A stretch of 64,000 nucleotides of DNA from Anaerolineae bacterium (GTDB taxonomy: Bacteria; Chloroflexota; Anaerolineae; 4572-78; J111). Within the stretch, counting starts at the first letter, position 1. Each line of letters begins with the position of its first letter. The notes beneath the pieces were generated by a model. The model was not told the origin of the DNA. It ran no database searches and saw only the letters and a list, made by a program, of their open reading frames with translations. The position numbers and the translations under genes are program-made. The stretch lies in the NCBI GenBank assembly GCA_023151115.1, contig JAKLJP010000009.1:1-64000 (forward strand). The letters run 5' to 3'. Positions 15,780 to 23,951 of the stretch are shown one piece after another.

Positions 15780-18602
15780 TCTCTGCTTTTACTCTGGCTG
15801 CTCACCCTCCCGGCAGTCACGCCGCTGCTGCAACCCACCCTTACCCGCAGCGCCGACGGCCTGCTGCATCTGTACCGGCTGGTCGCCCTGGATCATTTGA
15901 TGGGCCAGGGCGTTTTCTTTTCTCGCTGGCTGCCCGATTTGGCCTACGGCTACGGCCTGCCTCTCTTTGTTTACTATGCCCCTCTCTCCTATTATCTGGC
16001 CGAAGGTCTGCGCCTGCTGGGGCTTGATGCCGTGGCCGCCTTCAACAGTTCGGCGGCGCTGGCTTTGCTGCTGGCTGCTGCGGGCGTTTACTTACTTGTC
16101 AAAGAGTGGTTTGGCCCGCGCGCTGGGGTGCTGGCGGGGATGGCCTATGTTTATGCTCCCTACGGATTGTTCAATCTCTTCTCGCGGGGCAGTTTGCCGG
16201 TTGCCTGGGCCGGAGCCGTGTTCCCTTTTGTTTTCTGGGCTTTTGGCCGCTTGATCCACACCCGCAGCCCGCTTTACCTGCCCCTGGCCGCCCTGCTCTG
16301 CGGCGCAGCCCTGCTCATGCACAACATCTCCAACCTGTTCTTTCTCCCCCTGCTGTTCTTTTATCTAGTCTTAGAACTGTTTTTCACGCCTCACGCCTCA
16401 CGCCTCACGCCTCACGTCCCACTCCGGGTCGGCCTCGCCCTCACCCTTGGCCTGGCCCTGGCCGCCTTCTTCTGGCTGCCGGCGATGCTGGAACGAGACT
16501 TTGCCCAACTTCAGCGAGTCATCACCCCGCCCGACTTCGACTACCATTCCAACTTTGTCAGCCTCAGCCAGCTTTTTTCTTTGCCTGCTCCGGCCAACAC
16601 CGGCCTGCTCAACCCCACCGACCCCCTCACCCTCGGCCTCGCTCAGGTGGGGCTGGCGGCTGTGGGTCTTTCGGCCTCTTTTCTGGTATGGAGGAACTCA
16701 AGGGAACTCAAGGGAACTCAAGGGGATGCTCCCCTGCTCCCCTGCTCCCCTGCTCCCCTGCTCTTTGCTGCTGTCACCCTGGCCGCTGCCCTTTTCATGA
16801 TGCTCCCCCTTTCTGTTAGTATCTGGGACCGCCTGCCGCTGATTGCCTTTGTCCAGCAGCCCCACCGGCTGTTGAGCGTGACTGCCTTGGCCCTGGCGAT
16901 TCTGACCGGGGCGGCGGTGGCCTTTTTGCCGGATCGGCTCAGTTTGGGCCTGACTGTAGCCGGTATTTTGCTGATCTTTATCACCACTGCGCCGCTGCTT
17001 TACCCGCGTTACTATTTGCCGCTGCCCGCGCCGCCCACACTGAGCGGCATGCTGGCTTATGAACGCGCCAGTGGGGCGATTGGGACGACTTCCTTTGGCG
17101 AGTACCTGCCGGTCTGGGTGCAGCAAATCCCACGCGAGTCGCCGCTGGAGCCGCTGTATCAGGCCGGCGCTCCCATCGGGCGGCTGGACCCGGCCTATCT
17201 GCCTGCCGGAACTCGCGTCGAAGCGGCGGTTTACAAAGCCAACCAGATAGAGTTAACCCTTGATACGCCTCAACCCTTCCAGGCCGTTTTTCACACCTTC
17301 TATTTTCCCGGCTGGCAAGCTGTGGTGGATGGTCAACCGGCTGCTCTGGGGCCTGTCACCGAACGCGGTTTGCTCGGCGTCACCGTGCCTGCCGGTCAGC
17401 ATCACCTGAGTCTCTTTTTTACCGAAACGCCGGTGCGACATGTTGCCAATAGTATTTCTGTGTTGGCCTTGCTCATCGTTGCCGGGCTGGGAATTAAAGC
17501 GATTTACGATTTACGATTTACGATTTACGATTTACGACATCGTGCCCTTTGGGTATTTACGACTCGCCATTCGCCATTCGCCATTCGCCCTCAATCTTCA
17601 CCCCCTGTCCGATCTTCCACTTATTTAACCTTACTGCTCCTGGCCTTCATCCTGTTTCTGACCAAAATCCTCTACCTGGACCGCTTTGACAACCCGCTCA
17701 AGCGAGTCTTTGACGGAACACACGTGGCCGGGGCTGAGGTGTCGCGCCCAGTGAATTTTGGGCAGCAGGTCAATTTATTGGGCTATGACCTGCCGCAAAT
17801 GGAGGTCGTCTCCGGCCAAACCTTTGATCTGACCCTCTACTGGCAGGCTCGCCAACCCCTGGCGGTCAACTACAGCGCCCTGGCCCAGTTGGTGGACGAA
17901 CAGCAGCATCTTTACGGTGGGCAGGATAATCTGCACCCCGGCAACCTACCCACCAGCCGGTGGGAGCCGTGGGGTTTTGCGCAGGACCGGCATACGGTTC
18001 TTGTGCCGCCCGGAACCCCGCCGGGAGATTATTTTCTGACCGCCGGTTTGTACCACCCGGCCACCTGGGTTAGACTCCCGGTCAGCGAGGGCGGCGACGA
18101 GGGATGGGCCGATGTCGTCGCGCTGCCGGTAAAGGTGAGTCGGCCCACGAACCCTCCTTCCCTGGCAGAATTAGCTATTTCGTGGCCGACCTTGTCAGAC
18201 TGCCAGTCGCAAACAACAAATCTTCATCCTTCATCCTTCATCCTTCCTCCTTGCTTCCTCGGCGCAACGCCGGAGCGTGAGGCGATCCAGTGGAATGATT
18301 TTCTGCGGGTGGCGCTGTTTTGGGAAGCGGTCGAGGTTCCCCTGCCGGATTACCAGGTGAGCTTGCGGCTGCTGGCCGCCGACGGTACACCCGCCCTGGT
18401 CGAAACAACCCGGCCTTCCTTTGGCCGCTACCCGATGCCCAAGTGGACCACCGGCGAGCGGGTGCGAGATAATCACGCCTTGTGGATTCCGGTGGACTTC
18501 CCGGCGGGAACCTATCAGCTACAAATGCAGTTGGTAGATGAAGCGGGTCAGGCCGTTGGGGATTGGCTGGAATTAGGGCAAGTAATCGCAAATAGTGAAT
18601 AA
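15696..18602 (+). CDS. Large polytopic membrane protein, PTPS-related/glycosyltransferase-like
   Basis: 968 residues with about 10-12 predicted transmembrane helices. The N-terminal region (DGLLHLYRL, GYGLPLFVYYAPLSYYLAEGL) resembles the 6-pyruvoyl-tetrahydropterin-synthase-related membrane family (PF10131) and C-type glycosyltransferases. A second membrane block and two extracytoplasmic beta domains follow. The gene carries at least five repeat arrays in frame: CTATCTT units in the first helix, CCTCACG at 16385, 9- and 8-bp units at 16691-16760, GATTTAC and CATTCGC at 17501-17588, and TTCATCC at 18221-18254. No RBS is clear because the start lies in a repeat. The role, perhaps cell-surface glycan synthesis, is inferred. 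Confidence 0.7.
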   Translation: MEDSKKGLKNTILYLLSSILYPLSSIFHSLLLLWLLTLPAVTPLLQPTLTRSADGLLHLYRLVALDHLMGQGVFFSRWLPDLAYGYGLPLFVYYAPLSYYLAEGLRLLGLDAVAAFNSSAALALLLAAAGVYLLVKEWFGPRAGVLAGMAYVYAPYGLFNLFSRGSLPVAWAGAVFPFVFWAFGRLIHTRSPLYLPLAALLCGAALLMHNISNLFFLPLLFFYLVLELFFTPHASRLTPHVPLRVGLALTLGLALAAFFWLPAMLERDFAQLQRVITPPDFDYHSNFVSLSQLFSLPAPANTGLLNPTDPLTLGLAQVGLAAVGLSASFLVWRNSRELKGTQGDAPLLPCSPAPLLFAAVTLAAALFMMLPLSVSIWDRLPLIAFVQQPHRLLSVTALALAILTGAAVAFLPDRLSLGLTVAGILLIFITTAPLLYPRYYLPLPAPPTLSGMLAYERASGAIGTTSFGEYLPVWVQQIPRESPLEPLYQAGAPIGRLDPAYLPAGTRVEAAVYKANQIELTLDTPQPFQAVFHTFYFPGWQAVVDGQPAALGPVTERGLLGVTVPAGQHHLSLFFTETPVRHVANSISVLALLIVAGLGIKAIYDLRFTIYDLRHRALWVFTTRHSPFAIRPQSSPPVRSSTYLTLLLLAFILFLTKILYLDRFDNPLKRVFDGTHVAGAEVSRPVNFGQQVNLLGYDLPQMEVVSGQTFDLTLYWQARQPLAVNYSALAQLVDEQQHLYGGQDNLHPGNLPTSRWEPWGFAQDRHTVLVPPGTPPGDYFLTAGLYHPATWVRLPVSEGGDEGWADVVALPVKVSRPTNPPSLAELAISWPTLSDCQSQTTNLHPSSFILPPCFLGATPEREAIQWNDFLRVALFWEAVEVPLPDYQVSLRLLAADGTPALVETTRPSFGRYPMPKWTTGERVRDNHALWIPVDFPAGTYQLQMQLVDEAGQAVGDWLELGQVIANSE
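16385..16417. repeat. CCTCACG heptamer array inside the large membrane-protein gene
   Basis: Four to five CCTCACG units are read as TPHASRLTPHV, in a loop between predicted helices. Confidence 0.85.
16691..16762. repeat. 9-bp and 8-bp tandem repeats inside the large membrane-protein gene
   Basis: GGAACTCAA-type 9-mers (three) are followed by CTGCTCCC 8-mers (about four), read as SRELKGTQGDAPLLPCSPAPLL. These are the exceptions to the 7-bp unit. Confidence 0.8.
17501..17588. repeat. GATTTAC and CATTCGC heptamer arrays inside the large membrane-protein gene
   Basis: Five GATTTAC units at 17501-17535, then CATTCGC units at about 17568-17588. They are translated as IYDLRFTIYDLR and RHSPFAIRP in a cytoplasmic or loop segment. 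Confidence 0.9.
18221..18254. repeat. TTCATCC heptamer array inside the large membrane-protein gene
   Basis: About four TTCATCC units, read as NLHPSSFILPP in the C-terminal extracytoplasmic part. Confidence 0.85.
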
Positions 18603-18640
18603 GGGAGTTCCAAGATTTAAATCATCCAACAAATTTGATC

Positions 18641-18736
18641 TACGTGATGCGCCACTAGGGGGCCTTCGGCTCTGAAACGTGATACGTGAGGATTTTTCGC
18701 CTAGAATCATCACGTATCACGCATCACGTATCACGG
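18641..18736. repeat. Inverted GTGATAC/GTATCAC arrays, intergenic
   Basis: ACGTGATGCG and ACGTGATACGTGA face ATCACGTATCACGCATCACGT around a GC-rich spacer. They form a long hairpin between the large membrane-protein gene and the next gene. Confidence 0.8.
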
Positions 18737-18790
18737 GTTTTGGTTAATTACTTTCTTGGAGTTGCCTAAAATCTATCGGAGGACTTCACC

Positions 18791-19174
18791 ATGGATCTCG
18801 ATTTTCAAGCCAGTTCTTTATCTTTCGTCACAAGCTGCCTGGGACAATCGCCGCTGATATTGGTCTGGCTGGCCGGATTGTTTCTGGTGGTGACCCGCTG
18901 GGAGCGGTATCCCCGCGTGTCGCTGTTTTTGCTCATTGCCATTCTGATTGAGTTTGTGGCCCTGATGAGTAGCCTTTTTTTCGCGATGGGGCTGATTCCC
19001 TGGTTTTATCAACAGGGCTGGGGGGCCGGCCAGATTGGCACGGCTGTAGCTGCCAGCGGCATCTTTCATTCCATTTTGAGCGCCGTAGCTTGGGGGCTGG
19101 TTATCTTTGCCGCCTTTGGCTGGCGAGATAACCCTATGCCCCAGACGGCGCGTAATGACTCGGAGGAGGGCTAA
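18791..19174 (+). CDS. Small three-helix membrane protein
   Basis: 127 residues with three hydrophobic helices, near residues 21-36, 44-67 and 83-108, and a polar tail. No family recognised. RBS GGAGG is 8 bases before the ATG. The stop (TAA) shares its last A with the ATG of the DinB-like gene, so the two are translationally coupled. Function unknown. Confidence 0.65.
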   Translation: MDLDFQASSLSFVTSCLGQSPLILVWLAGLFLVVTRWERYPRVSLFLLIAILIEFVALMSSLFFAMGLIPWFYQQGWGAGQIGTAVAASGIFHSILSAVAWGLVIFAAFGWRDNPMPQTARNDSEEG

Positions 19175-19626
19175 TGTTACCGTTATTTGAAGCATATTTG
19201 ACCTGTTTGGAAAGGCTTCACGCCGATTTACGCAGCGTGTTGGAAGGCGTGCCGCCGGAAGGGCTGGATTGGACTCCACCGGGACCGGAGATGAACTCGC
19301 TGGCGGTGCTGGCGGCGCACGTGACCGGCTCGGAACGATATTGGGTGGGCGAAGTGGCCGGCGGCGACCCGGCGCACCGCGATCGCCCGGCTGAATTTCG
19401 GACGGAAAAGGTGGCTGGGGCTACACTTCTGGCCGGCCTGGAGGCATCCCTGGCTCACAGCCGAGCCACCCTCAAACAATTAACCATGGCCGACCTGGAA
19501 ACTCGTCGCCTGGCCGGAGACCGGGGTGAAGTTACCGTCGCCTGGGCCTTATTCCACAGCCTACAGCACATTGCCACCCACCTGGGCCAGATGCAGATGA
19601 CTCGCCAGATGTGGGAGCAAAAGTAA
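19174..19626 (+). CDS. DinB-like four-helix-bundle protein
   Basis: A 150-residue protein of the DinB/YfiT (DUF664) fold. The first helix ends near LEGVPPEGLDW. The second His-containing helix is NSLAVLAAHVTGSERYWV, and the third metal region is ALFHSLQHIATHLGQMQMTRQ. The HxxxH-type histidines probably bind a metal, as in thiol-dependent S-transferases. Substrate not predictable. It overlaps the upstream membrane-protein gene by one base. Confidence 0.82.
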   Translation: MLPLFEAYLTCLERLHADLRSVLEGVPPEGLDWTPPGPEMNSLAVLAAHVTGSERYWVGEVAGGDPAHRDRPAEFRTEKVAGATLLAGLEASLAHSRATLKQLTMADLETRRLAGDRGEVTVAWALFHSLQHIATHLGQMQMTRQMWEQK

Positions 19627-19678
19627 ACACCCTGACCCGTACTTCTTATGAAGTTTGATAACCAAATACAGTAATGAG

Positions 19679-19752
19679 GTTGGAAGGTTGGAGGATTGGA
19701 AGGTTGGTTATAGTCTGTCTATCCAACCCACCAGCCTTCCAATCTTCCCATT
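19679..19752. repeat. Inverted AGGTTGGA-type repeat, intergenic
   Basis: GGTTGGAAGGTTGGAGG units face CCAACC...CCTTCCAATCTTCC. This is a hairpin-forming degenerate array in the 162-base gap before the next membrane-protein gene. Confidence 0.6.
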
Positions 19753-19788
19753 GTTACCGATTAGGACTAATCAGAAAAGGTCATCTTG

Positions 19789-20331
19789 ATGGACGCGCTC
19801 ATCCAATGGTTAGTTCACGACGATCAGAAAGACCTGTTTGAATTTCTGGTGGCGCTGGCCCTGAACCTGGTGTTCCTGGCCTTGAGCGCCCTGCTGCTCT
19901 GGCCGCTCGATAAGCTCGCGCTGGCCTGGAGTATGGCTAAGGGATATGCCCTGTTGTGGATCGTTATTTTTGTGACGACAGTGCTGCTCCATACCTTTCA
20001 GCAGTTTTTCCGCATGAATATCTACGATCGCGCCAACGCCTATATCGGCTCGGCGCTGGCGGTTTGCTGTCTGCTGCAATTCGGGTGGGCGGCGTTTGCT
20101 GCGCTGGCGGTGCAGAACTTCGTGAGGGGTGAACCTGCCTGGGTGGGAGTGATCTTGTACCTGGTCGGCGGCCTGTCGTGCCTCAGTGCTTTTTTTGCCG
20201 TAACCTCGTTCTACCAGGGCGCGGTCTACAAACTGATCAGCCTGCCCCTGGCCCTGGTCAGTTTCCTCGTTTTCAGCCTGTGGCCCGATAGCGGCCGCCT
20301 GCTCTTTGGCTGGTTCTTTCAGCTTTTTTGA
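19789..20331 (+). CDS. Polytopic membrane protein of unknown function
   Basis: 180 residues with five predicted membrane helices (about residues 20-40, 48-70, 85-105, 122-145 and 152-172). No family was recognised. The start is the ATG rather than the TTG one codon earlier. It stands alone, before the NACHT gene. Function unknown. Confidence 0.6.
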   Translation: MDALIQWLVHDDQKDLFEFLVALALNLVFLALSALLLWPLDKLALAWSMAKGYALLWIVIFVTTVLLHTFQQFFRMNIYDRANAYIGSALAVCCLLQFGWAAFAALAVQNFVRGEPAWVGVILYLVGGLSCLSAFFAVTSFYQGAVYKLISLPLALVSFLVFSLWPDSGRLLFGWFFQLF

Positions 20332-20409
20332 GGTGAGGCCGCTCGTCCTGCCTCAGCTTTCCCCGATGCCGGTTTGGACAAAATCAAACTGAGAAGCATT
20401 AGTAAGGCA

Positions 20410-20438
20410 TTGAAGCTTGTCAGTACATGTACTATACT
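20410..20438 (+). promoter_or_regulatory. Promoter with overlapping palindrome before the NACHT gene
   Basis: TTGAAG (20410-20415) and TATACT (20433-20438) are separated by 17 bp, a good sigma-70 match. The perfect 12-bp palindrome AGTACATGTACT (20422-20433) abuts the -10 box, so a dimeric repressor could block transcription. The start codon lies 20 bases downstream. Confidence 0.5.
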
Positions 20439-20457
20439 GAGTCCAACGGAGCCAATT

Positions 20458-20769
20458 ATGACCAACCTCCGAGCCTTTTTACAACGAACCCACCAAAACC
20501 TGGCGACTCTCAGAGAGCGCGAGGCCAAACACGGCGGCAACGCGCCCGTGGAACTCCTCAACCAGATTGAGGACCACCAGCAAGCCATCGCGTTGACCGA
20601 ACAGGCCATCCAAGGCGAACTGAGCCAAGCTGAGTGGAAGAAGGCGCTGGAACCACTATTGGTAAATATCAACAAGGTTGAGCGTGAGCCATCACCCCCC
20701 GACCTTGCCCAAGTCATGGCTCACCGTGCTGCCCTAAGCTCAGAAAGCGGAAGACCGCTGGGCCGATGA
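20458..20769 (+). CDS. NACHT-HEAT gene, fragment 1: N-terminal adaptor-like helical domain
   Basis: About 90 residues of helical sequence (MTNLRAFLQRTHQNLATLRE ... QAEWKKALEPLLVNI), like the short N-terminal domains that precede NACHT modules in bacterial STAND proteins. The start is the ATG after GGAG, not the upstream in-frame one. Frame 0 ends early at 20769. Removing one A at about 20737 joins it to the next fragment as AALAQKAEDRWADEFY, so the two were one gene. The domain probably recruits an effector, a role inferred from related systems. Confidence 0.65.
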   Translation: MTNLRAFLQRTHQNLATLREREAKHGGNAPVELLNQIEDHQQAIALTEQAIQGELSQAEWKKALEPLLVNINKVEREPSPPDLAQVMAHRAALSSESGRPLGR

Positions 20770-22501
20770 GTTTTACATCCTCGAGGAGAGTAAAATTCTG
20801 CCCTTATTAGCCTCTCCGTATGACGATGACAGCGGCCAACAGCGCCAAGATTTACTCCAAACCATCCGCGTCCACGAGCGTCTGTTGGTGTTAGGCGAGC
20901 CGGGAATGGGCAAGACGGTGGCGCTGGAGCGCATGGTGTGGGAAACCACCCAGGCCGATGAGCCAATCATCCCGGTCTTTGTACCCTTGCTGTTCTTCCA
21001 GGGTGACTTGATCGAGGCGGTACGGGTGGCCCTCAGCGAGATGGGCGAACTCCACTTTGACGAGCCAAAGACAGTACGAGCTTTCTTACGCCAGATGCAC
21101 TGCCTGATCATGTTTGACGGTTTGAATGAGGTTCTTGACCAACAGCGCGATCAGATCGTAGGAGCGATTGCTAATTTTTTGCGCGAATTTCCCCACCACC
21201 GCTACCTCATCACCGGCCGCTCCCAGGATGAGCTATGGAAGAAACTGCGGGCTACGGAAGTGATCAAAGAGGCCGTCGTGATCCAGCGCATCACTGACGA
21301 GCAGGCGCGCAGCTATCTGATGGCTCACCTGGGGGAGCAAAAGGGCGGCGCATTGCACGACCGGCTGGACGACCATCTTCGGGTGTTGTCTCGTATACCG
21401 CTACTGCTGTGGCTTATCAAAGAAGCTGGCAAAGCTGGAGAAGCATTGCCTGGGAATAGGGGGGAACTGTTTGACCGCTTTGTGAACCGGATGTTGGAAC
21501 GCGATGAGAAACTGGAAACTAAAGTCGAGCGGGCGATCAAAAAGCGGGCGCTGGCTCATTTGGCTTTTAGCTTACAGCAGACATATCAACTGGCCTGCGA
21601 GCGCGAACGAGCTGTGGAGATTATAACCCCAGTGACCCCTAGGGATGACCCAAAGGCCGTGCTGCAAGAGACGCTCAGTCACGGCTTGCTCCAGGGTGGG
21701 CGAAAAGTGGGTCAACGTCTCTTGCGCCGCAACCTGACCACCTGGGCTAGGGATGATAAGTGGTGGGCTGAAAGCTTCGTGTTGTTGGCCGGTCTGATCG
21801 ATGATCCCTCTTGGCTAGTGCGTGAACTCGTGTCAGTGAAACCCTGGCTGGCTTTTTGGTGTAGCGTCGAGGGGAAACCCGTTGATACTGAGACGCGAAC
21901 TCTGGTAGAGAAAAAGACGATAGCTTTGTTACATTCACCAGAAGTTGAACAGCGGCGGCAGGCTGTGAGCGAACTAAGCCACCTTGAAAACCCTCGTACT
22001 ATTGTGCCTCTCGTCGAGGCTCTCAAAGACAACGATGAAGGGGTGGTTAATCTAGCGGTCGAGGCGCTGGCTAAATTAGGTGAGCCAGCAGTCAACTCTC
22101 TCTTGACTGCACTATCCGGTAGCGAGCACACGCGATGGGCCGCCACTCGAACTCTGGGGCAAATCTGGGGTTTGGCAGATATAGTCGGATTAGGAGACAG
22201 CGAAAATGGAATTGTACGGCAGATCGCTGCTCTGGGATTAGGGAGGCTGGGAGACATACGAGCAGTGGAGCCACTTATCGCTGCCCTCAAAGATAGTGAA
22301 GCAGAGGTGCAGAGGAGCGCGGATTGGGCATTAATGGAGTTAGTAATGGAACTAGAAAACACCGCCCTTCGCGCTCAAGCAGCAGATACATTCATCGCTG
22401 CTCTCAAAGACAGCAACGAGAATGTGTGGTGGATGGCTGCTTGGGCATTAGCGAAGCTGGGGGGACATATGGATAGTGGGGCCACTTATCGCTATCCTTA
22501 A
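20738..22501 (+). CDS. NACHT-HEAT gene, fragment 2: NACHT ATPase and first HEAT repeats
   Basis: A frame open from 20738 without its own good start codon. Walker A is GEPGMGKT; Walker B is LIMFDGLNEV. A sensor follows (YLITGRSQDE), then winged-helix and linker segments and a HEAT/PBS-lyase repeat array beginning near ENPRTIVPLVEALKDND. STAND proteins of this type are ATP switches that sense an invader, often phage. The frame breaks at a G6 run at about 22460. Removing one G restores GDIWIVGPLIAILKDSD and links it to fragment 3. Neighbouring vapBC suggests a defence context. Confidence 0.75.
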   Translation, partial: AQKAEDRWADEFYILEESKILPLLASPYDDDSGQQRQDLLQTIRVHERLLVLGEPGMGKTVALERMVWETTQADEPIIPVFVPLLFFQGDLIEAVRVALSEMGELHFDEPKTVRAFLRQMHCLIMFDGLNEVLDQQRDQIVGAIANFLREFPHHRYLITGRSQDELWKKLRATEVIKEAVVIQRITDEQARSYLMAHLGEQKGGALHDRLDDHLRVLSRIPLLLWLIKEAGKAGEALPGNRGELFDRFVNRMLERDEKLETKVERAIKKRALAHLAFSLQQTYQLACERERAVEIITPVTPRDDPKAVLQETLSHGLLQGGRKVGQRLLRRNLTTWARDDKWWAESFVLLAGLIDDPSWLVRELVSVKPWLAFWCSVEGKPVDTETRTLVEKKTIALLHSPEVEQRRQAVSELSHLENPRTIVPLVEALKDNDEGVVNLAVEALAKLGEPAVNSLLTALSGSEHTRWAATRTLGQIWGLADIVGLGDSENGIVRQIAALGLGRLGDIRAVEPLIAALKDSEAEVQRSADWALMELVMELENTALRAQAADTFIAALKDSNENVWWMAAWALAKLGGHMDSGATYRYP

Positions 22502-23123
22502 GGATAGTGACTCGAAGATGCGACTGGCCGCAGTGGAAATATTTCGGGAGTTGGGAGACGCACAGGTAGTGGAGCCACTCCTTACTGCTCTCAAGGATAG
22601 TGATTTCGAGGTACAAGGGAGGGCCGCTTGGGCATTGGAATCGCTGGGGGAGAGGACACTGGGGCCGCTCCTTATCACTCTCAAGAACGGTGACTTGGAT
22701 GTGCGACGAAGTGCTGCTTGGGCATTAGGAAAGCTGGGCGATGTGCAGGCAGTGGAGCCACTTATCGATACTCTCAAGGATGATGACAGGGAGGTACGGC
22801 GGAACGTGAGTAAGGCATTAGGAGAGTTGGGGGCGCATGTGGAAGACGCTATACTTCGGGCAGGGATGGTAGAGGCACTCATTACCGCTCTTAAGGAAAG
22901 CGATGGGGATTTACGGCAGAGCACTATCGAAGCATTGGGGAAGCTGGGGGACTCACAGGTAGTTGAGTCGCTCATCGCTGCTCTCGATGACAATTGGTAT
23001 GTACAGCAAAGTGCAGTTGAGGCCCTACGTCGTATTGGCACACCAGAGGCTTTGGCTGCTATAGCCAAGTACAGGATGCGAAAAACGATAATAGTTGATG
23101 TAGGTTCCGATTCGTTGGGTTGA
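22476..23123 (+). CDS. NACHT-HEAT gene, fragment 3: C-terminal HEAT repeats
   Basis: 215 residues made of HEAT/PBS-lyase-type repeats of about 31 residues (VEPLLTALKDSDFEVQGRAA, then WALGKLGD and similar). The repeats would form the sensing superhelix of the NACHT protein. There is no RBS at the nominal start. It is the frameshifted continuation of fragment 2. The repeat ends with EALRRIGTPEALAAIAKY and a short tail. Confidence 0.75.
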   Translation: MGPLIAILKDSDSKMRLAAVEIFRELGDAQVVEPLLTALKDSDFEVQGRAAWALESLGERTLGPLLITLKNGDLDVRRSAAWALGKLGDVQAVEPLIDTLKDDDREVRRNVSKALGELGAHVEDAILRAGMVEALITALKESDGDLRQSTIEALGKLGDSQVVESLIAALDDNWYVQQSAVEALRRIGTPEALAAIAKYRMRKTIIVDVGSDSLG

Positions 23124-23247
23124 TTACGTCCCTTTTATCCTTTCCATTGTCCCTATGGGCCGATTTCGACCTTATGCCCCTTATGTTTACGCTGGTACAT
23201 TCTGTGGTACAATAACCCGCAAGCGTATCGAAACGAGGAGGCCGCTG

Positions 23248-23499
23248 ATGAACGCAACTGAGCAAGTATTGATTAAGCAAATCGTTGATGAGGCGCAGGC
23301 ATTACCCGAAAACCTTATCCGGGAAGTCTTGGATTTCATCGGCTATCTGCGAGCCAAGTATGAGCAAAACGGCGAGGAGGCTCGCCAGGTAGCCTTATTA
23401 GCTACTTTTGGCGCGTGGCAAGACGACCGTGAACCGGAAGCGATTATTCAAGATATTTACGCCAATCGCACTACTTCTGAGTTGGAGCTTGATCTGTGA
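23248..23499 (+). CDS. Antitoxin of a vapBC-type pair (DUF2281-like)
   Basis: 83 residues; the start is the ATG after CGAGGAGG, not the upstream in-frame one. The segment EAQALPENLIREVLDFIGYLRAKYE is typical of DUF2281/VapB-like antitoxins, and the acidic-polar tail (EPEAIIQDIYANRTTSELELD) should bind the toxin. Its stop overlaps the toxin start (GTGA), indicating coupling. Confidence 0.8.
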   Translation: MNATEQVLIKQIVDEAQALPENLIREVLDFIGYLRAKYEQNGEEARQVALLATFGAWQDDREPEAIIQDIYANRTTSELELDL

Positions 23500-23894
23500 G
23501 CTACCTGCTTGATACGGATATTTGCATCTATTGGCTAAATGGTCGGCCAAGTGTAAAGGATAAATTGTTGGCCGCAGGTTGGAATCAGGTGGCAATCTCA
23601 GTAATTACCCAAGCAGAACTGTACTATGGAGCCTACAACTCGAGCCGGATCACCGAGAATCTCGGTCGAGTAGATGATTTCGTCAGTCAACTCCCTATTC
23701 TGCCTCTGGGTGAGGCCAGCCTCAAACGGTTTGGCGCATTGAAGGCGCAACTTCGCCAAATAGGTCAGCCACTGGCAGATTTTGATCTACTCATTGCCAG
23801 TATAGCGTTGGTGGAAAACAGGGTACTTGTGACCAATAACACTCGTCACTATCAACGTATTCAGGATTTACAACTGGAAAACTGGGTTTTGTAA
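23496..23894 (+). CDS. vapC: VapC-type PIN-domain ribonuclease toxin
   Basis: 132 residues. PIN acids: Asp in LLDTDICIYWLNG, Glu in TQAELYYGA, and Asp residues in LADFDLLIASIAL and the VTNNTRHYQRI region. The VTNN-H-F/Y ending is typical of the VapC of this subfamily, which cleaves tRNA or rRNA in studied cases. GTG start inside the antitoxin end. It looks intact. Convergent with the SH3b gene. Confidence 0.88.
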   Translation: MSYLLDTDICIYWLNGRPSVKDKLLAAGWNQVAISVITQAELYYGAYNSSRITENLGRVDDFVSQLPILPLGEASLKRFGALKAQLRQIGQPLADFDLLIASIALVENRVLVTNNTRHYQRIQDLQLENWVL

Positions 23895-23951
23895 CACCTG
23901 AGTTAATTTGTTCGTTCCACCACCCCTAGCCCTGCCCGCAGCGCCACTGCT

